DNA of 64,000 nt from Moniliophthora roreri (Eukaryota; Basidiomycota; Agaricomycetes; Agaricales; Marasmiaceae), in assembly GCA_001466705.2 (NCBI GenBank), contig LATX02000001.1, positions 2,604,001 through 2,668,000 on the forward strand, in the 5' to 3' direction. This document shows positions 42,764-53,964 of this stretch, in pieces (position 1 is the stretch's first letter; the number at the start of each line of letters is the position of its first letter). The notes under the pieces were generated by a model, which saw only the letters and a list, made by a program, of their open reading frames with translations, did no database searches and was not told the origin of the DNA. A program made the position numbers and the translations under genes.

Positions 42764-43954
42764 ATGTGGTGCGTCCCTTTTTCCCTTTTTGTCGTAATCG
42801 CCGAGCGATTATCTCTCTGACCATGATGCATCGCTACTTTACGGCTCTAGGTGTGACAATTGTCTCTTGTTACTTCCTCTGGTATAATCTCTAGCTTCCT
42901 ATCCGTCGTTACTCTCTCAGATTTAACACTATGTGTCTTCGTAGAGGGGTGGTGCTATCGCATGGGGTGTTGTCATTGCTGTATGTTTCCTTTGTGCTCA
43001 AAGCCGAACGCTCTACTGATGTCGACCTTGTTCTCTTTTTGTGTAATTCAGGCTTACAGCATTGGCGGCGGTATCTTTCTCCTAATAAACGGTCAATACC
43101 TGTTCTTCTTTTTCCCTGAATGGTCGGTCTCCAAGGCTCCAAAAACAACAGTCTTGAGCACTCCAATTGCTAATTCCGGATATCCAGGTTTATCTACGGT
43201 GGTATTGGTTTGGGTGTCGCTGCGGTCGCCGTCATTAACGTTTTGGCCCTATCAAATGTACGTTCATCCGTCTTGGAGCTTCTCGAGTACCCAATTACTC
43301 CAAAGGAACCTAAACGAATAGACTGATCGACTTCCTGTACCTCTAGCGATCGTACATCTGGACACGGGTGTGCCAGTTCCTGTGGCCTTTCATCATCGTG
43401 ATTTCTGCAATCCGAGCAATCCTAATGGTGGTGGAGCTTAACCGAGGGTACGTATATTCTTTCCCAAACCTCCGTTCCCCGTCGCCACGGTCCTCCAATC
43501 CATCGAGTTCCGTCGCCTGACAACTTCGCTGCTTTTACAGAAAGGACAAGATCCTTTGGGAGTGTAGCCACGGTGGTCAGCTGTGGACCGAATCTGTTGA
43601 CGCCGGATACGAAAATAACGCATCCTTCCCGTCGGGGTTCTGTGCCGGGGGATACTCCAGTATCCAGGTTGCGTTTATTATCGGGCTCCTTGTTGACTTG
43701 GCATTTCAAGTACGTTTCTTTCATGGGTATTACGTCGAGAAGTTGATTTGTCTCTCGTTACTCTAGATGTACATGTTCTTCTTGAACTGGCGGTTCTCCA
43801 AACGGTTAGAACACTATTCTAGCATGAAGGGACCGTTTTACGGTGGTGAGTGATTTGGGCTGAAACCGTGGCGTTGGAATGCAATCTGACGAATGTCGCT
43901 TTTTTTTTTTTTTTTTTTTTTTTTTCCCTGACAGGGTACTATAATGCCGCATAA
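42764..43954 (+). CDS. Conserved fungal four-helix membrane protein, function unknown
   Basis: Eight or nine short exons, starting with a five-base first exon (ATGTG) and ending with GYYNAA-stop, give about 193 residues. The start reads MWCDNCLLLLPL. Four hydrophobic segments: IAWGVVIAAYSIGGGIFLLI (about 16-38), IYGGIGLGVAAVAVINVLAL (about 50-69), FLWPFIIVISAIRAILMVV (about 82-100) and IQVAFIIGLLVDLAFQMYMF (about 146-165). Between helices 3 and 4 lies an extracellular-type loop with two cysteines (WECSHGGQLW and SGFCAGGY). This four-helix, Cys-loop plan recalls tetraspanins, but the CCG signature is absent. I remember similar proteins as widely conserved in basidiomycetes, without a known role. 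The intron before the last exon contains a T run of about 35. Confidence 0.75.
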
Positions 43955-45727
43955 GCCAAAATATACCTTGCCGATGGACAATGGATACGGACATTTTCCC
44001 TGACTTGCTTCTTTCTTGGTATTATACTTACGGTTTTCCGTTCTGAACGGTTTCCTTTCGCTATTTCCATTCTTTATTCTCTGCGTGCTATCTATCAATC
44101 TTACGAACTCTTTTCACGACCATAATGTTTTTTACGACTCGTTATGACACACGATTGATGATACCTTTGCAAGGGTTTGCTTGCTCATGTGATGTGTGTA
44201 AGAAAAGGTTACTCAGGTACGTATTTCGCTCAAGGTTAGATATCCGGTTCCTGGTAGAGTGGTAGTAGAACGATCCAGGTGTCGACGCCGGGGGGGTAGT
44301 TCTGAACGGAGGCAGGCAATTCAGTTCACCTGAGCTTGTACTTTTGTGCAAAAAAAAACAAGGTTTTTCTCCGCCCGGGACTTGCTTACCTTGGGTTGAT
44401 CGGGCAAGTAGAGAATACTGAGAATGAAAAAAGTCATTATACTGTATTTATCCCGGAATTGAGACGAAAAGTTGGGAGATTAAAAAAACGTTTTGGTCAG
44501 ACTGGGATTGCCTAAAATACCAGTTGAAGCAGTGCAGAGAGAAACGGGGTTTTTTGCGCTCGAGTGACTGTAGAAGGAAAAAGGGGATTCTGATGCATAA
44601 GTACGCGCAGCTGTATGATTGATAGGAAGATGAAAGCTGGAGTTGAAATGGTGAAGACATGGAACAGGTTTACATGCGACAACAGTTTGTGTAATATATG
44701 AATGTTTCGATTTCGATTACCGACACCTCGAAACTTCGGAGGAGCATAAAGATGAAGATTCTGGGCTTCGCGAGATGAAGCGAGCACTGCAAATGGAGAG
44801 GAGATCCTGGGTACAAGGTGTATTTGTCATTATACTCTTAAAGTGTATTGTATGTTTACCTTGAGCTTCGGAATTGATTGGGGGGGGGGGGTTCCTAGAG
44901 AGCGATTAGGTGTTGCTGGGAAAGGGGTATTTCGTGTACGTCGTGATGGGCGTCGAACCGGGGCGTTCTCCCCCTCGAATGGTTCGGACGATGATGATGT
45001 GCTATTTCACACGGATCTTGACAGTGTGATATGCTGTTACAGTATCCAGTTTTTTTTTTTTTCTTTTTCTTTTTCTTTGCACACCGAGCTGCGAATAATC
45101 GATGGATACTCTGAGTAGCAACTTGTGCGGATCATCGGTGCGAAAGAGTGGGAAGCTCTTGGTCAGAGACAATGGTATCAAAGCGAGGACAAAGGACGGA
45201 TACTTTACAGCCAGATTTTTGATTCCATAGGGGAAATGAAGGACTGGGACAGGGTGCAAAGGATTAGCTATTCCGACCCTGCAAGTAGAGCTCGGAGATC
45301 TGATACGGCCGGAGGAGGAGGGAGGAGGGGAGGACTATCCGGAGCGGAGCGGAGCCTAATTTGGGTGTATGTGAGAAAGAGGCACACGAGTCATTTGGTA
45401 TAAGAAATGTGCTGCCGCGGAAGCAAATCTTTATTCCCTCCTCCGCCTCTTCTCACCCTCTTGTTACCTCCTTCTCCCTTCAGTCCGTCAAATATCTCTT
45501 TGCGGTCGTCCCACACCAGCCCACTTTCAATCTATTTGCTGGTCTACTCCTGTCAGTCATCCCCTCCTCATACCGAGTTTTCCTCTTTCCGCCTTTCTTT
45601 TATCGCTTTATACATCACTCACTGACTGCGCCACATTCCAGATTCTCCTCGACTCTTTCCGACGACCGCTTTTTTTTTTTTCTTTGTTTCTAGATTTATA
45701 TTTTTTATATTCCTCATCTCTACATCG
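43955..45727. promoter_or_regulatory. Upstream region of bHLH-2
   Basis: 1.8 kb with no supported gene. Contains a poly(G) run at about 44,880-44,890, GGA-rich sequence at about 45,310-45,340 and long pyrimidine tracts from 45,420 to 45,720, the last ending just before the ATG. The pyrimidine tract probably marks the transcription start region. Confidence 0.4.
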
Positions 45728-45870
45728 ATGGAGTTTGAACAAAGCCTCTCTCACACCTCCTACGGTATCGACCACATGGACGGCCCAAACTACGGCCTTC
45801 TTGAAACTCCCATGGACTCATACCTTCAATTCCCTCCTCCCTCACCAGAGTTCTCCCCATCGTTGCGTGA

Positions 45871-45906
<36 letters not shown>

Positions 45907-46812
45907 ATCGTCTCTCGATCGTCTCTAATCAGTCCCCCCCATCAGTCTCCAATCCTTCGGCATCTCCCAACATGTCGTACCAGAACGTCAGTCTCGCTAG
46001 CATTGGAGACTATGGCTACACTCCTGCCCCGTTCTCTACTCCTTCTCGTCCTCTCTCCCCGCCCGCTGATGGTGTCGCTGTATCTCCCCCCACTCTCAGC
46101 TACACCTTAAGCAACGGCGGTGACGTATCCTCAGATGAGCGCTCTGGTAGGAACAGCCGCGGCTCTAACCGCTCCCCACCGCCACCTGTTCCGTATGCCG
46201 CAACTGTCCCACGCTCCCACCGATACAACCCCATCGCCGTCCCAGTGGTGCCCACCGCCACCACCGCTACCAGAACTAGCGTCAGACGGGCCAGGACAAC
46301 AAGGAGTAATACTTTGAGAAGCAACGATGACTCGGATGAAGTCGAGGAGGATGAACACCAATCTTCAGGAGGTGTCGACCTGTAAGTCTAGTTTTTACTT
46401 TGATGATTATTCAATGACACTGAAAATACATATTCTTCTTTTCTAGTCGACGTGAGGCTGTTCGAAGACAACGCATCGAATCCGAGCAGAAGCGCCGTGA
46501 CGAGCTCAGAGACGGCTACACCAAGCTTCGTGAAGCTTTGCCGGCTATGAGCCAAAAGTGCAGCAAGGTCGTTTTGCTCGAGCGTGGTAAGTCCCGCGTC
46601 TCTTTTACTCGTCTACATTCATGATACTGATTGATCCCATAGCTTCATCGCATATCAAGTCTCTCAATACTCTCCGATCCAACTTGGAGAACCAATTGAG
46701 AGCCCATGAGGAAGAGATCAACCGACTTCGCAATCTCAACGAGACTTTGATGCTCAACACTGCCACTCAACGCAGACATATGATGCAAGTCCACCCGCAT
46801 CCCCAATACTAA
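45728..46812 (+). CDS. bHLH transcription factor, copy 2
   Basis: Paralogue of the factor at 37,903. Four exons (45,728-45,866; 45,946-46,381; 46,447-46,586; 46,643-46,812) give about 294 residues. An N-terminal Pro/Tyr/Ser-rich part is followed by an acidic stretch (DDSDEVEEDEHQ). The basic region is RREAVRRQRIESEQKRRDEL, then REALPAMSQKCSKV, helix 2 LLERASSHIKSLN, and a helical extension with LENQLRAHEEEINRLRNLNE. Position 5 of the basic region is Arg, as in copy 1. Introns two and three fall within the bHLH coding part; the last is at the same place as in copy 1 (phase 1 after LLER), which supports common descent. The first intron holds a T run of about 33. Confidence 0.9.
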
Positions 46813-49143
46813 AGTCTCATTGCGCTCGTCGGACTCGAAACAAAAAAAAAAAATCGTCAAATCCTGTCACCACTCAAGAGTTCGATTCTACCCCCCCCCC
46901 CCATCTTTAGGACAGGTGACCTGCATTGATTTATGAAACGGACTATTTTGCTATTGCATTATTTTATTTCGCATCACATTCTCGCATTTTATCATTCACA
47001 CCCGAACGCGCTTCCCTTTCCCCGTCTTCACCGAGAAGACCACTCACCCACACCACCCTTTGCCTGATCAGGTGTCAGGTGAACCCGAACGAACGAAACG
47101 ACGATGGACGACTAGGACTACGGTACATGACCTGTTACGGGACAGCGACACGACACAAGACTCGAGGCCAGCGTGCTTGAGGATTCCATTGTGACATTCT
47201 CGCACCCCTCGTGCACTTTCTTGTACATTCTTTTTTTTTTTTACACCCGTCGCTCTGTCACCCGAACATCCCATTCCGGTCCCATTCAAACTCCATGCAC
47301 AACAGCATTCATTATTGCTCGTAGGCGACCACTTTATTGCGGTTCGTGCCTCGCATAGTGAATGTCGTGTCCGATACACTGGCGTCAGCTTTCTTCGTTC
47401 TCGTATGCGTGTGTGGGTGTTCTCGTCAAGCTCTGCTCGTGCAGACGAGCAATAGGAATCGCAAACCCACCACCATCTTCCTCTATCCGACTCCCTCAAC
47501 GCATCGCAACTAATTATCAATTGATTTATTTGGATCTGTTGTATTCTTTTCACCAATCATCGCACTTTCAATTTCACCGGAAAAGGGTCCGATGGCGCTT
47601 GATCACCGTTACCTGGCCACTCTTCCTTCCATTGGTCTCCCCCCCTTCCCTTCCCCCAAATCACTCATATTCGTCTGCTCCGGCGGTGTTCTTCATCAAC
47701 GGCAAGGGAGGCCCCATCTCATGTGTATTATCATTGGATTGGTCGATCTCTCTTGCGCGCCGGCGCGCCTATTCATGTTCCCCGTGAGCCTGGTTCTCGG
47801 TTCAGGTGGTGTGGCCCGATACATGGTTCCCGAGGCGCCAGTCATTCTATTGTCGCACAATCTCTCTCTCTCTCTCTTCCTCCGCAGAACACTCCACATG
47901 GTTTAGTTGGTAACGACGGCATTTACCTTGTTCTGTCTCCCATGTTGGTCGATGACGAACGAGAATGTCGTCAACGCCGCTTTTCTATTGTTGGCTGTAG
48001 CTCTTGCGTGAGTTGAAAACTGTGGAGATGATGTTCATTGCGACGACGACATTGCGAGCTTGGATGAATCAGTTCCCAACTCGAGCGCACCCGACGTTGA
48101 TGCTGCTCGATGCAGATTTTGAGACTCGGAACGAGTTGGGGGACTTTTGTTTTCACTGGATCTCGCCATAATAACGATGGAATTACGCCTCTTCACCACT
48201 ACCTACTACTACTACCTGCTATTCAACGCTCACACGACCACCACTGGTTTTGATCAATACAATGGTCCACGTACCTACCTCTCTTCACACATGTCAATTC
48301 TCCGCCTCCAGGAGCCCCTTTGTGTTGGTAATTTGATGCTTGGATGCGCTTGCGCATCTGAAATCCGTGTTGCATTACTACTTACCAATCAATTCTATGC
48401 TACCGATAGTCAACCGTTTTTCGTGTAGATAACATCGTTTTTTTACGCAACGTCCCCGATGTAGTTTACGACAACATTATTAACGAAAATGGAATGATTA
48501 CACCAAAGCGAACAACTTGTGTGTGTGTTTGACAGATGTTCTGAGAACTTGCCTAGTTTTATTCAGAGAGGGAGAGGGGTTGCGGCGTAGCGAAGTTATG
48601 TATTTGTGCAAAACGGCTAGACTCTGTTGCAGTTGTCATTTTCATGACAGCCCACGGAAGCAGATGACATTCATGATAGCAACAAACTTTTTTGTCAGTT
48701 ATGAAGTTATCGTTGTGGTCGGATGTTCTCATGTTTATTGTTCCCAGGTTGTCAAATATCCCTACCGCATTGCTTCACGAAACAAGTAAAGAACATTCAA
48801 ATACACACATGTACACGCCGTCGAGAACATATTTGTGTTGATCTTCTTTCGAGTAGGCTGTGTACTCGACCCTAAGTACCCAAGGCAAAAAGGAACCCGG
48901 AAATTAACACGAGTTGCAAAGTGTGGCCCTTTGAACGTAATAACCCAACTATGAACGGAAGTCAACTTTTCCAGAGTTCATGCTCTCCCTCCCTCGGGGT
49001 AACATGGACTTAGTCTGATGACAGTAAGGGTTAAGAGGCGTGCCCTCCAATAGTCGTAGCTATCTGGCACGAAACGTAAACTTTTCTGCCGCAGAACAAG
49101 AGTGAAATGGGATTAAACATACCTCATGCCAACCCCCTCTGGG
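46813..49143. other. Intergenic region, no firm gene
   Basis: 2.3 kb downstream of bHLH-2. Homopolymer runs (A12 at about 46,840 and C10 at about 46,893), then mixed sequence with many short frames but none with gene-like features. The 3' UTR of bHLH-2 is expected at the start. No RNA gene recognised. Confidence 0.5.
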
Positions 49144-49851
49144 TTAACTCTGTTCTACTCCCTGCATATCCATAGACGAGGCAGCCTCGTTCCGAGTTTG
49201 CGTTTGCGCTTGCGTTTGTTCAGATCCCTCCTTCTCTATTGCCTCTTTCATTCTCGTCAAGGCATCCAAAATACCCTTCCATGCATCGCGTTCAACTCTA
49301 CTCTCCTGCAAGCCGCGGTTACTCCTGGCTCCTTCAGAGCTAGAACCAGGAAGTTGGACACCGAGTGACGGGGGAAGAAAGCCAGGTGGTGGTGCGTTTA
49401 TAGCTGAAGGCGCAATTCGAGAATGACGAATGTGAGCTAGAGAAGAGCGGATCGCTAGTTGAATGGCCTAGAGTAAAAACCTATCATTAAGAGGTTTTCG
49501 CGTCAAAGGATCAGAGACCACCGACATCCAAGCGTTCAAAGTATTCGCTGACTTCCAGCACAAACTGTTCAGATCGCTCCTCGCCTTGTGGTAGATTATC
49601 ATTTGGACCATCGGTTTGAGGAAGTGTAAGTAGAGAAATTGAGGAAGCTGCAAGGTATAGTAAACGGCCGATGTCCTGCATCATGGGTCAGAACCTCGAA
49701 TTTTATCTGGTAAGGTGATGAGACTCACTTTTTCGACTTCTCCCAGGGAATAAATCTGACGGGCCGTCCTACTAGTCGTCCATATAGGGTCTATTTCGCC
49801 CGGACTTGGTTCAGCTTGAGGTCGCGGTACAGAATCAGGCGGTGGGTCCAT
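49144..49851 (-). CDS. MED11: Mediator of RNA polymerase II transcription subunit 11
   Basis: Med11 with Med22 anchors the head module of Mediator to the rest of the transcription machinery in the nucleus. Three exons (49,851-49,729; 49,675-49,526; 49,467-49,144) give 198 residues in frame. The family core is ARQIYSLGEVEKDIGRLLYLAASSI (about residues 28-55), matching the L--LE-VEK-I---L--A--AL-EL pattern, followed by EERSEQFVLEVSEYFERLDAIQLAIRSSLAHIR. The rest is a Ser/Gly linker and a Gln/Thr-rich tail (QTQAQTQTR). The N-terminal extension is Pro-rich. The assignment rests on the helical pattern and size, so a different small coiled-coil subunit cannot be fully excluded. Tail-to-head with het-C copy 2, 176 bp apart. 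Confidence 0.75.
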
Positions 49852-50027
49852 GAGCGTTCATAGTGAAGATCGCGCGTCCAAGGTCTAACACAACTATTTG
49901 GCACAACCTTCAATTCTCCTACACTGTACACATTGTAAGGACTATTCACGTTTTGTGTATCTGATTTACACGTATCATATATGTAATCCAATGCATTTCA
50001 CGATTTTTGTAATAGGAAGATTGGCTA

Positions 50028-52391
50028 CTACGCGGCAGCCTCGTCGAACAATCTCTTATTCCTTCCTTCTCTGACAGCTTCTTTCGACAATGCCTCGATA
50101 ATGACTTCAGCAACACCAGCTTCCGCATTTTCGTTCAGCCATTTCTCCATTTCTGCAAACATCTGATCCTGGACTTGGGAATTACCCGTGCTGTAATAGG
50201 GATGATGAAAAGCTTCTAGAACCTGGTCTCTTCACAGTTAGGCAACGAGTTGTGCTAGGATAGGATGACTCCCGACCTTATCCAGCACTGCATCGGGGTC
50301 ACTGTCGTCTGCCCAAGCTTGGACGATGAGCTCAACAGTATGAACCACAATCACTTGGGCTATGCGACCAGAGGGCTCGTTGAGGATGAGGTTAACATGG
50401 TCCTAAGAGAACGGTAAACCAGAAATTTATGCGGGGCGACGACAGTTACCTTGGCTAACAGACTGTGGGATGGATCTGACGCGTCCGGGTCATCAAATAC
50501 TGCATATTGGTTGTCCCAATCAACAACGGCTTGGCTTCCTGATTCCAGAACACCACTTGCTTGGGTAAGGATAGGCTATGGGGAGACAAGTCAGCAAAAG
50601 GATTAGTCCGTGCGCAAAATTATACTTGCAGTTAACCAAGGAGATATGATATTATACACGTCTACCAATTTATCAGCATCTCCAACTTTCAGAGAGGTAT
50701 GCAAGCACTTGCATGTATTCAGAGCAACCGACAACTGATCCATCGTATCTGCTAATCCAGGTATCATCTCTATCTTGTTCACTATTGCTCGATGGACGTT
50801 ATCTCTCCACCGCAATAGCCCCAAAAGTTGTTGTTGAACCTCTGGAGGTGCGACGTTGTCTGGGTCAAAGTGATAGGCGTTTGCCTGCTCTTGCATTGCT
50901 TCTGCTTGGCCCAAGGAAGTGCTTTCATCGTCGCCACCGAATGCCGAAAGTTTTCCCAGCACGTCTTTGAGCATGAGTATCTTGTTAAACGCGTCGTCGT
51001 TTTGAGATTGTTCCATCTGCTCCGCAAGAGACGAAACACTGGCTTGGTGTATTTTACTGCAGAATATAAGCAGGAGCACTATGACAAGAACGAGTCAGGG
51101 AAACTCACTCTGTCGCTTCACCCAGAAGAGAATGGATGAAATCTGCGCTCCCAAATGTGCCAGTAACCAGCGGGGGAGCAGGTCCGCTCGGCGTCTCGAT
51201 TAAAACGTTTTCCCCGACATGACAGAAAACATTGGTGCAACCCATCTTGACGAGGGCAATCTCGCACCAGTTACTATGGGCGAGCAGGTCTTCCACTATA
51301 CGGGTGACCGGTTGAAACGTGGATATCTTGGTCGATAAAGAGCACACTCACGGGTATGCAGACCCGTTCCTAGGAGACGATATGCTTCCCAGAGGTCCTC
51401 ACCTTCATCTCCGCCTGATCGACGGCCATATTCGATACAGGCCTTTAGTGTGCGACGTATGTATGCGGTGGAAGAGTCGAAGCCTTCATCTTCCGTTGCC
51501 ATGTATTTCTTCATACCCGTACGTTCATCAAACTCCAGTTCGGCAGGATCAACAGGAGGTCGGAGGTTAGGATGATAGTAACGAGCGTCGCCTTCTTTTT
51601 CAGCATATCCCCTGTGGGTGATGGTGAGTAAGTGAGCCGGATTTTGAGGAACGAAGCTGACTTGGGGTTGTCAATGTGTTCCTGCGAGTGGAATTTGAGC
51701 TTTATAGCCACCATCCAGGGAAACAAGCCACGCAGCTCACCACAGGCAAGTATACTCCAAGGCGTTCCGAAGTGACTTCGAACTCTCTCGTGGATAACCC
51801 AAAGGTCTAGGATCGGGAAAGTATTTAAGCTGATTACCGTGCGGTAGAACTCGGATTCCTAGCTCACCATGAAGCTCAATACAGAGACGATGAGCAATAT
51901 AGTGTCGCCGCTTAGCTTGCCAAGTGCAGCAATGTCCATAGCCTGCGGGCCGTTATCATCATCGGTGTAGTCAAGAAGGGCAAGGTAGATGCACCTGAGA
52001 GTAGTCTCGCAGCCAGTTTCCCTGTTCCTTTCCATAAGATCAGCTTCCGAGAGCCAATGAAGTTTTCGACTCACAAAATAGACCTTTTTAATATCGCTGC
52101 CCTTGAACTTTGGACCGTCTTTGCCCAGAATCTTCTTCGCAAATGCAAATACACTACCGCCGGTTGACGCATTCTTGACCAAATCAGAGAGTACACCTTC
52201 AATGTCACCGTGTCGGTACGCTTTGGCCTGGATGATTGGATCCGTCAGTTCCACAGATGCGGATGATATCGTCCCACACCGACATTAAGATATGCCCACG
52301 CAGGAATATCACCAGCACCGAAAGCGTACGTCTCAGTTGAGAGGACCAGGAGAATTATTGTCAGAATGAGGAGAGAAGAAGTGAATGCCAT
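50028..52391 (-). CDS. Het-C-type heterokaryon incompatibility protein, copy 2, without the glycine-rich tail
   Basis: Same family as copy 1. Signal peptide MAFTSSLLILTIILLVLSTE then TYAFGAGDIP. Exons 1-4 (52,391-52,284; 52,227-52,075; 52,021-51,995; 51,942-51,868) match copy 1 in domain content, and exons 3 and 4 have identical lengths (27 and 75 bp). Later blocks: FEVTSERLGVYLPV, RTGMKKYMATEDEGF, EDLLAHSNWCE, PLVTGTFGSADF, LRWRDNVHRAIVNKIEMIPG, VLEAFHHPYY. There is an extra intron before EHIDNP. The protein ends soon after EGRNKRLFDEAAA, exactly where copy 1 goes into its low-complexity tail. Both copies keep the secreted/membrane-type start. Opposite orientation to copy 1, about 14 kb away. 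Confidence 0.92.
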
Positions 52392-52908
52392 CGTAGGAGC
52401 AGGAGGTGGTGAACGCCGAGAAGAAGTTTAGGGAACAGCCCATCATGCTGATGTACTTGCTGATAATCAAGTAGGGATACTCGAAGAAAGGCTTGGGTAT
52501 TACCGTAACAGGCCGTACATCCGCAGCTGCCAGACGGATCCAGTAACGTTGACAATCATGATGACCGTCAACAAGGCGTGATTGCATCCGAGAGCAATTT
52601 GCGCTGTAAGTCAGAAAGAAACCAAGGAATTGTCGTATTCAAAAGTTACCTGACGGATTCGTTAGACGGCATCTCGAAAGGATAACCAAATGCAGTACTT
52701 ACCTTACAGGAAGAGAGGAAGGAGAAAACTGATATGAATGCACACGATCAAGCCGATGGGCAAAAGCAGGAAGTTCTGAGGGAAGACGAAGGATTGCCAT
52801 AGTACACAATGGGAAATACGGAAATATAATTTACAATGAAAACAGTCCCATTCAGAAAACCCAGCTGGTATTGCAGGCTCGCAGCGACCGCTGATCGGGT
52901 TGAGTACG
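52392..52908. other. Upstream of het-C copy 2
   Basis: About 500 bp between the head of het-C copy 2 and the end of the next minus-strand gene. No gene or clear promoter element seen. Confidence 0.45.
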
Positions 52909-53638
52909 TCAATGTCTTTTGCCTCTGAGAGATCCCCCGCTCAAGATCTTCCCAATACCCTTTATCAGGAGCCCTGTACCAACCACTATCTCACCTGCTG
53001 CTACTAGTGAGGCGACCAGTAACGCAGACGGTGCAGCCAATATCATGATGATGCCTCTCGACACATCGTTCACAATTCCTCCCTTCTTCTCTGGAGCGGC
53101 CTTCATGAAGAAGGCCGCTGTGCGGTGGTAGTGTTCCCTGACTCTGGAGTCCGTCGCGCTGTTCCCAACGTCCATAAGCTTCCGATAAATGTTGGCTTCC
53201 TGTTCCTTAATTGTTTCCCGGTGCTGTGTTTCTTCAGGATTTCGGGTCAGGTTTTCCTGGGCAGTCTTGTACTCTTCAATGGCCATCTGGAGCTTCTCGG
53301 CGGCATCCTTGAATCTCATTTCAGAGCCGCCTGATGAGGCAGATGGATCCGAGCTCGAAGAGGAAGGGAAGTTGGTCTGTTTCATGGATGAGTCCCGGGA
53401 GCTTGAATGTATAAACTATACGTACCTGGTGCTGTAGCAGTAGATGTGGATCCTGTGAATTTGTAGGAAGGGACTCCCGAATCTGCAGGAAGCGCGGTCA
53501 ATATACAGAAGCCTTCGTTGGGACTCGAATTGGTACTTGATGATAGCTAGGAGGTGCCTCGATTGGCTGAGTAGACGCATTCTCTGCCAATGTGGGCATT
53601 TTGTCTTTGGAATCTACTTTGTCTTGAGATACTAACAT
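52909..53638 (-). CDS. Unknown protein with PPSY motif, helical middle and C-terminal hydrophobic hairpin
   Basis: Three exons (from 53,638; introns after YHQ and after LLQHQ) give about 210 residues. The N-terminus is polar with APPSYHQ, a PPxY motif of the type bound by Nedd4/Rsp5 WW domains. The middle is a predicted amphipathic helix pair (FKDAAEKLQMAIEEYKTAQE, REHYHRTAAFFMKAAPEKKG). The C-terminus has two hydrophobic stretches (GIIMILAAPSALLVASLVAA, then VVGTGLLIKGIGKIL) separated by a short turn, likely a membrane hairpin, ending in basic RGKRH. I do not recognise a named family; proteins of this design occur in Agaricomycetes from memory. A role at a membrane with ubiquitin-ligase regulation is speculation. 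Confidence 0.65.
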
Positions 53639-53964
53639 GGCAGCTGTTGGCGTATAAACCGGGTGGTGATGAGTTCCACCCGCGTTCTTATACCTGTATC
53701 TTCTTTAAATGTCACTGCCACAACCAGCCCTGGTTTCGCATTCGGTTTAAGCTACTGCGCATACAAGTCGAATGCTGTTGAATTAGACTTTGATGTATTT
53801 ATCACCCGCAGCAGAAGAATAAATAGCGCTGTGGGTTTTGAATGTTTGCCATCTGAACGTGAGAGGAAGGTTCATTTTAGCGAGCACTCCGCGCAGAAAC
53901 ACTTACTATAATAGTTGAAGTTGAAGGGTAAACGACTACAGTGAACCTGATTAGCGCCTATATT
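53639..53964. promoter_or_regulatory. Shared divergent promoter region, hairpin protein and Dam1
   Basis: 326 bp between divergent start codons. No clear TATA box, CCAAT box or repeat is evident. Confidence 0.4.

Noticed and set aside
45684..45945. Upstream in-frame extension of bHLH-2 through a Phe run
   Set aside because: The Phe run is the translated poly(T) of an intron; the ATG at 45,728 and a GT-AG intron explain the gene better.
47068..47556. 162-codon minus-strand frame downstream of bHLH-2
   Set aside because: Low-complexity, contains a Lys run from a poly(T) tract, with no domain and no splice context.
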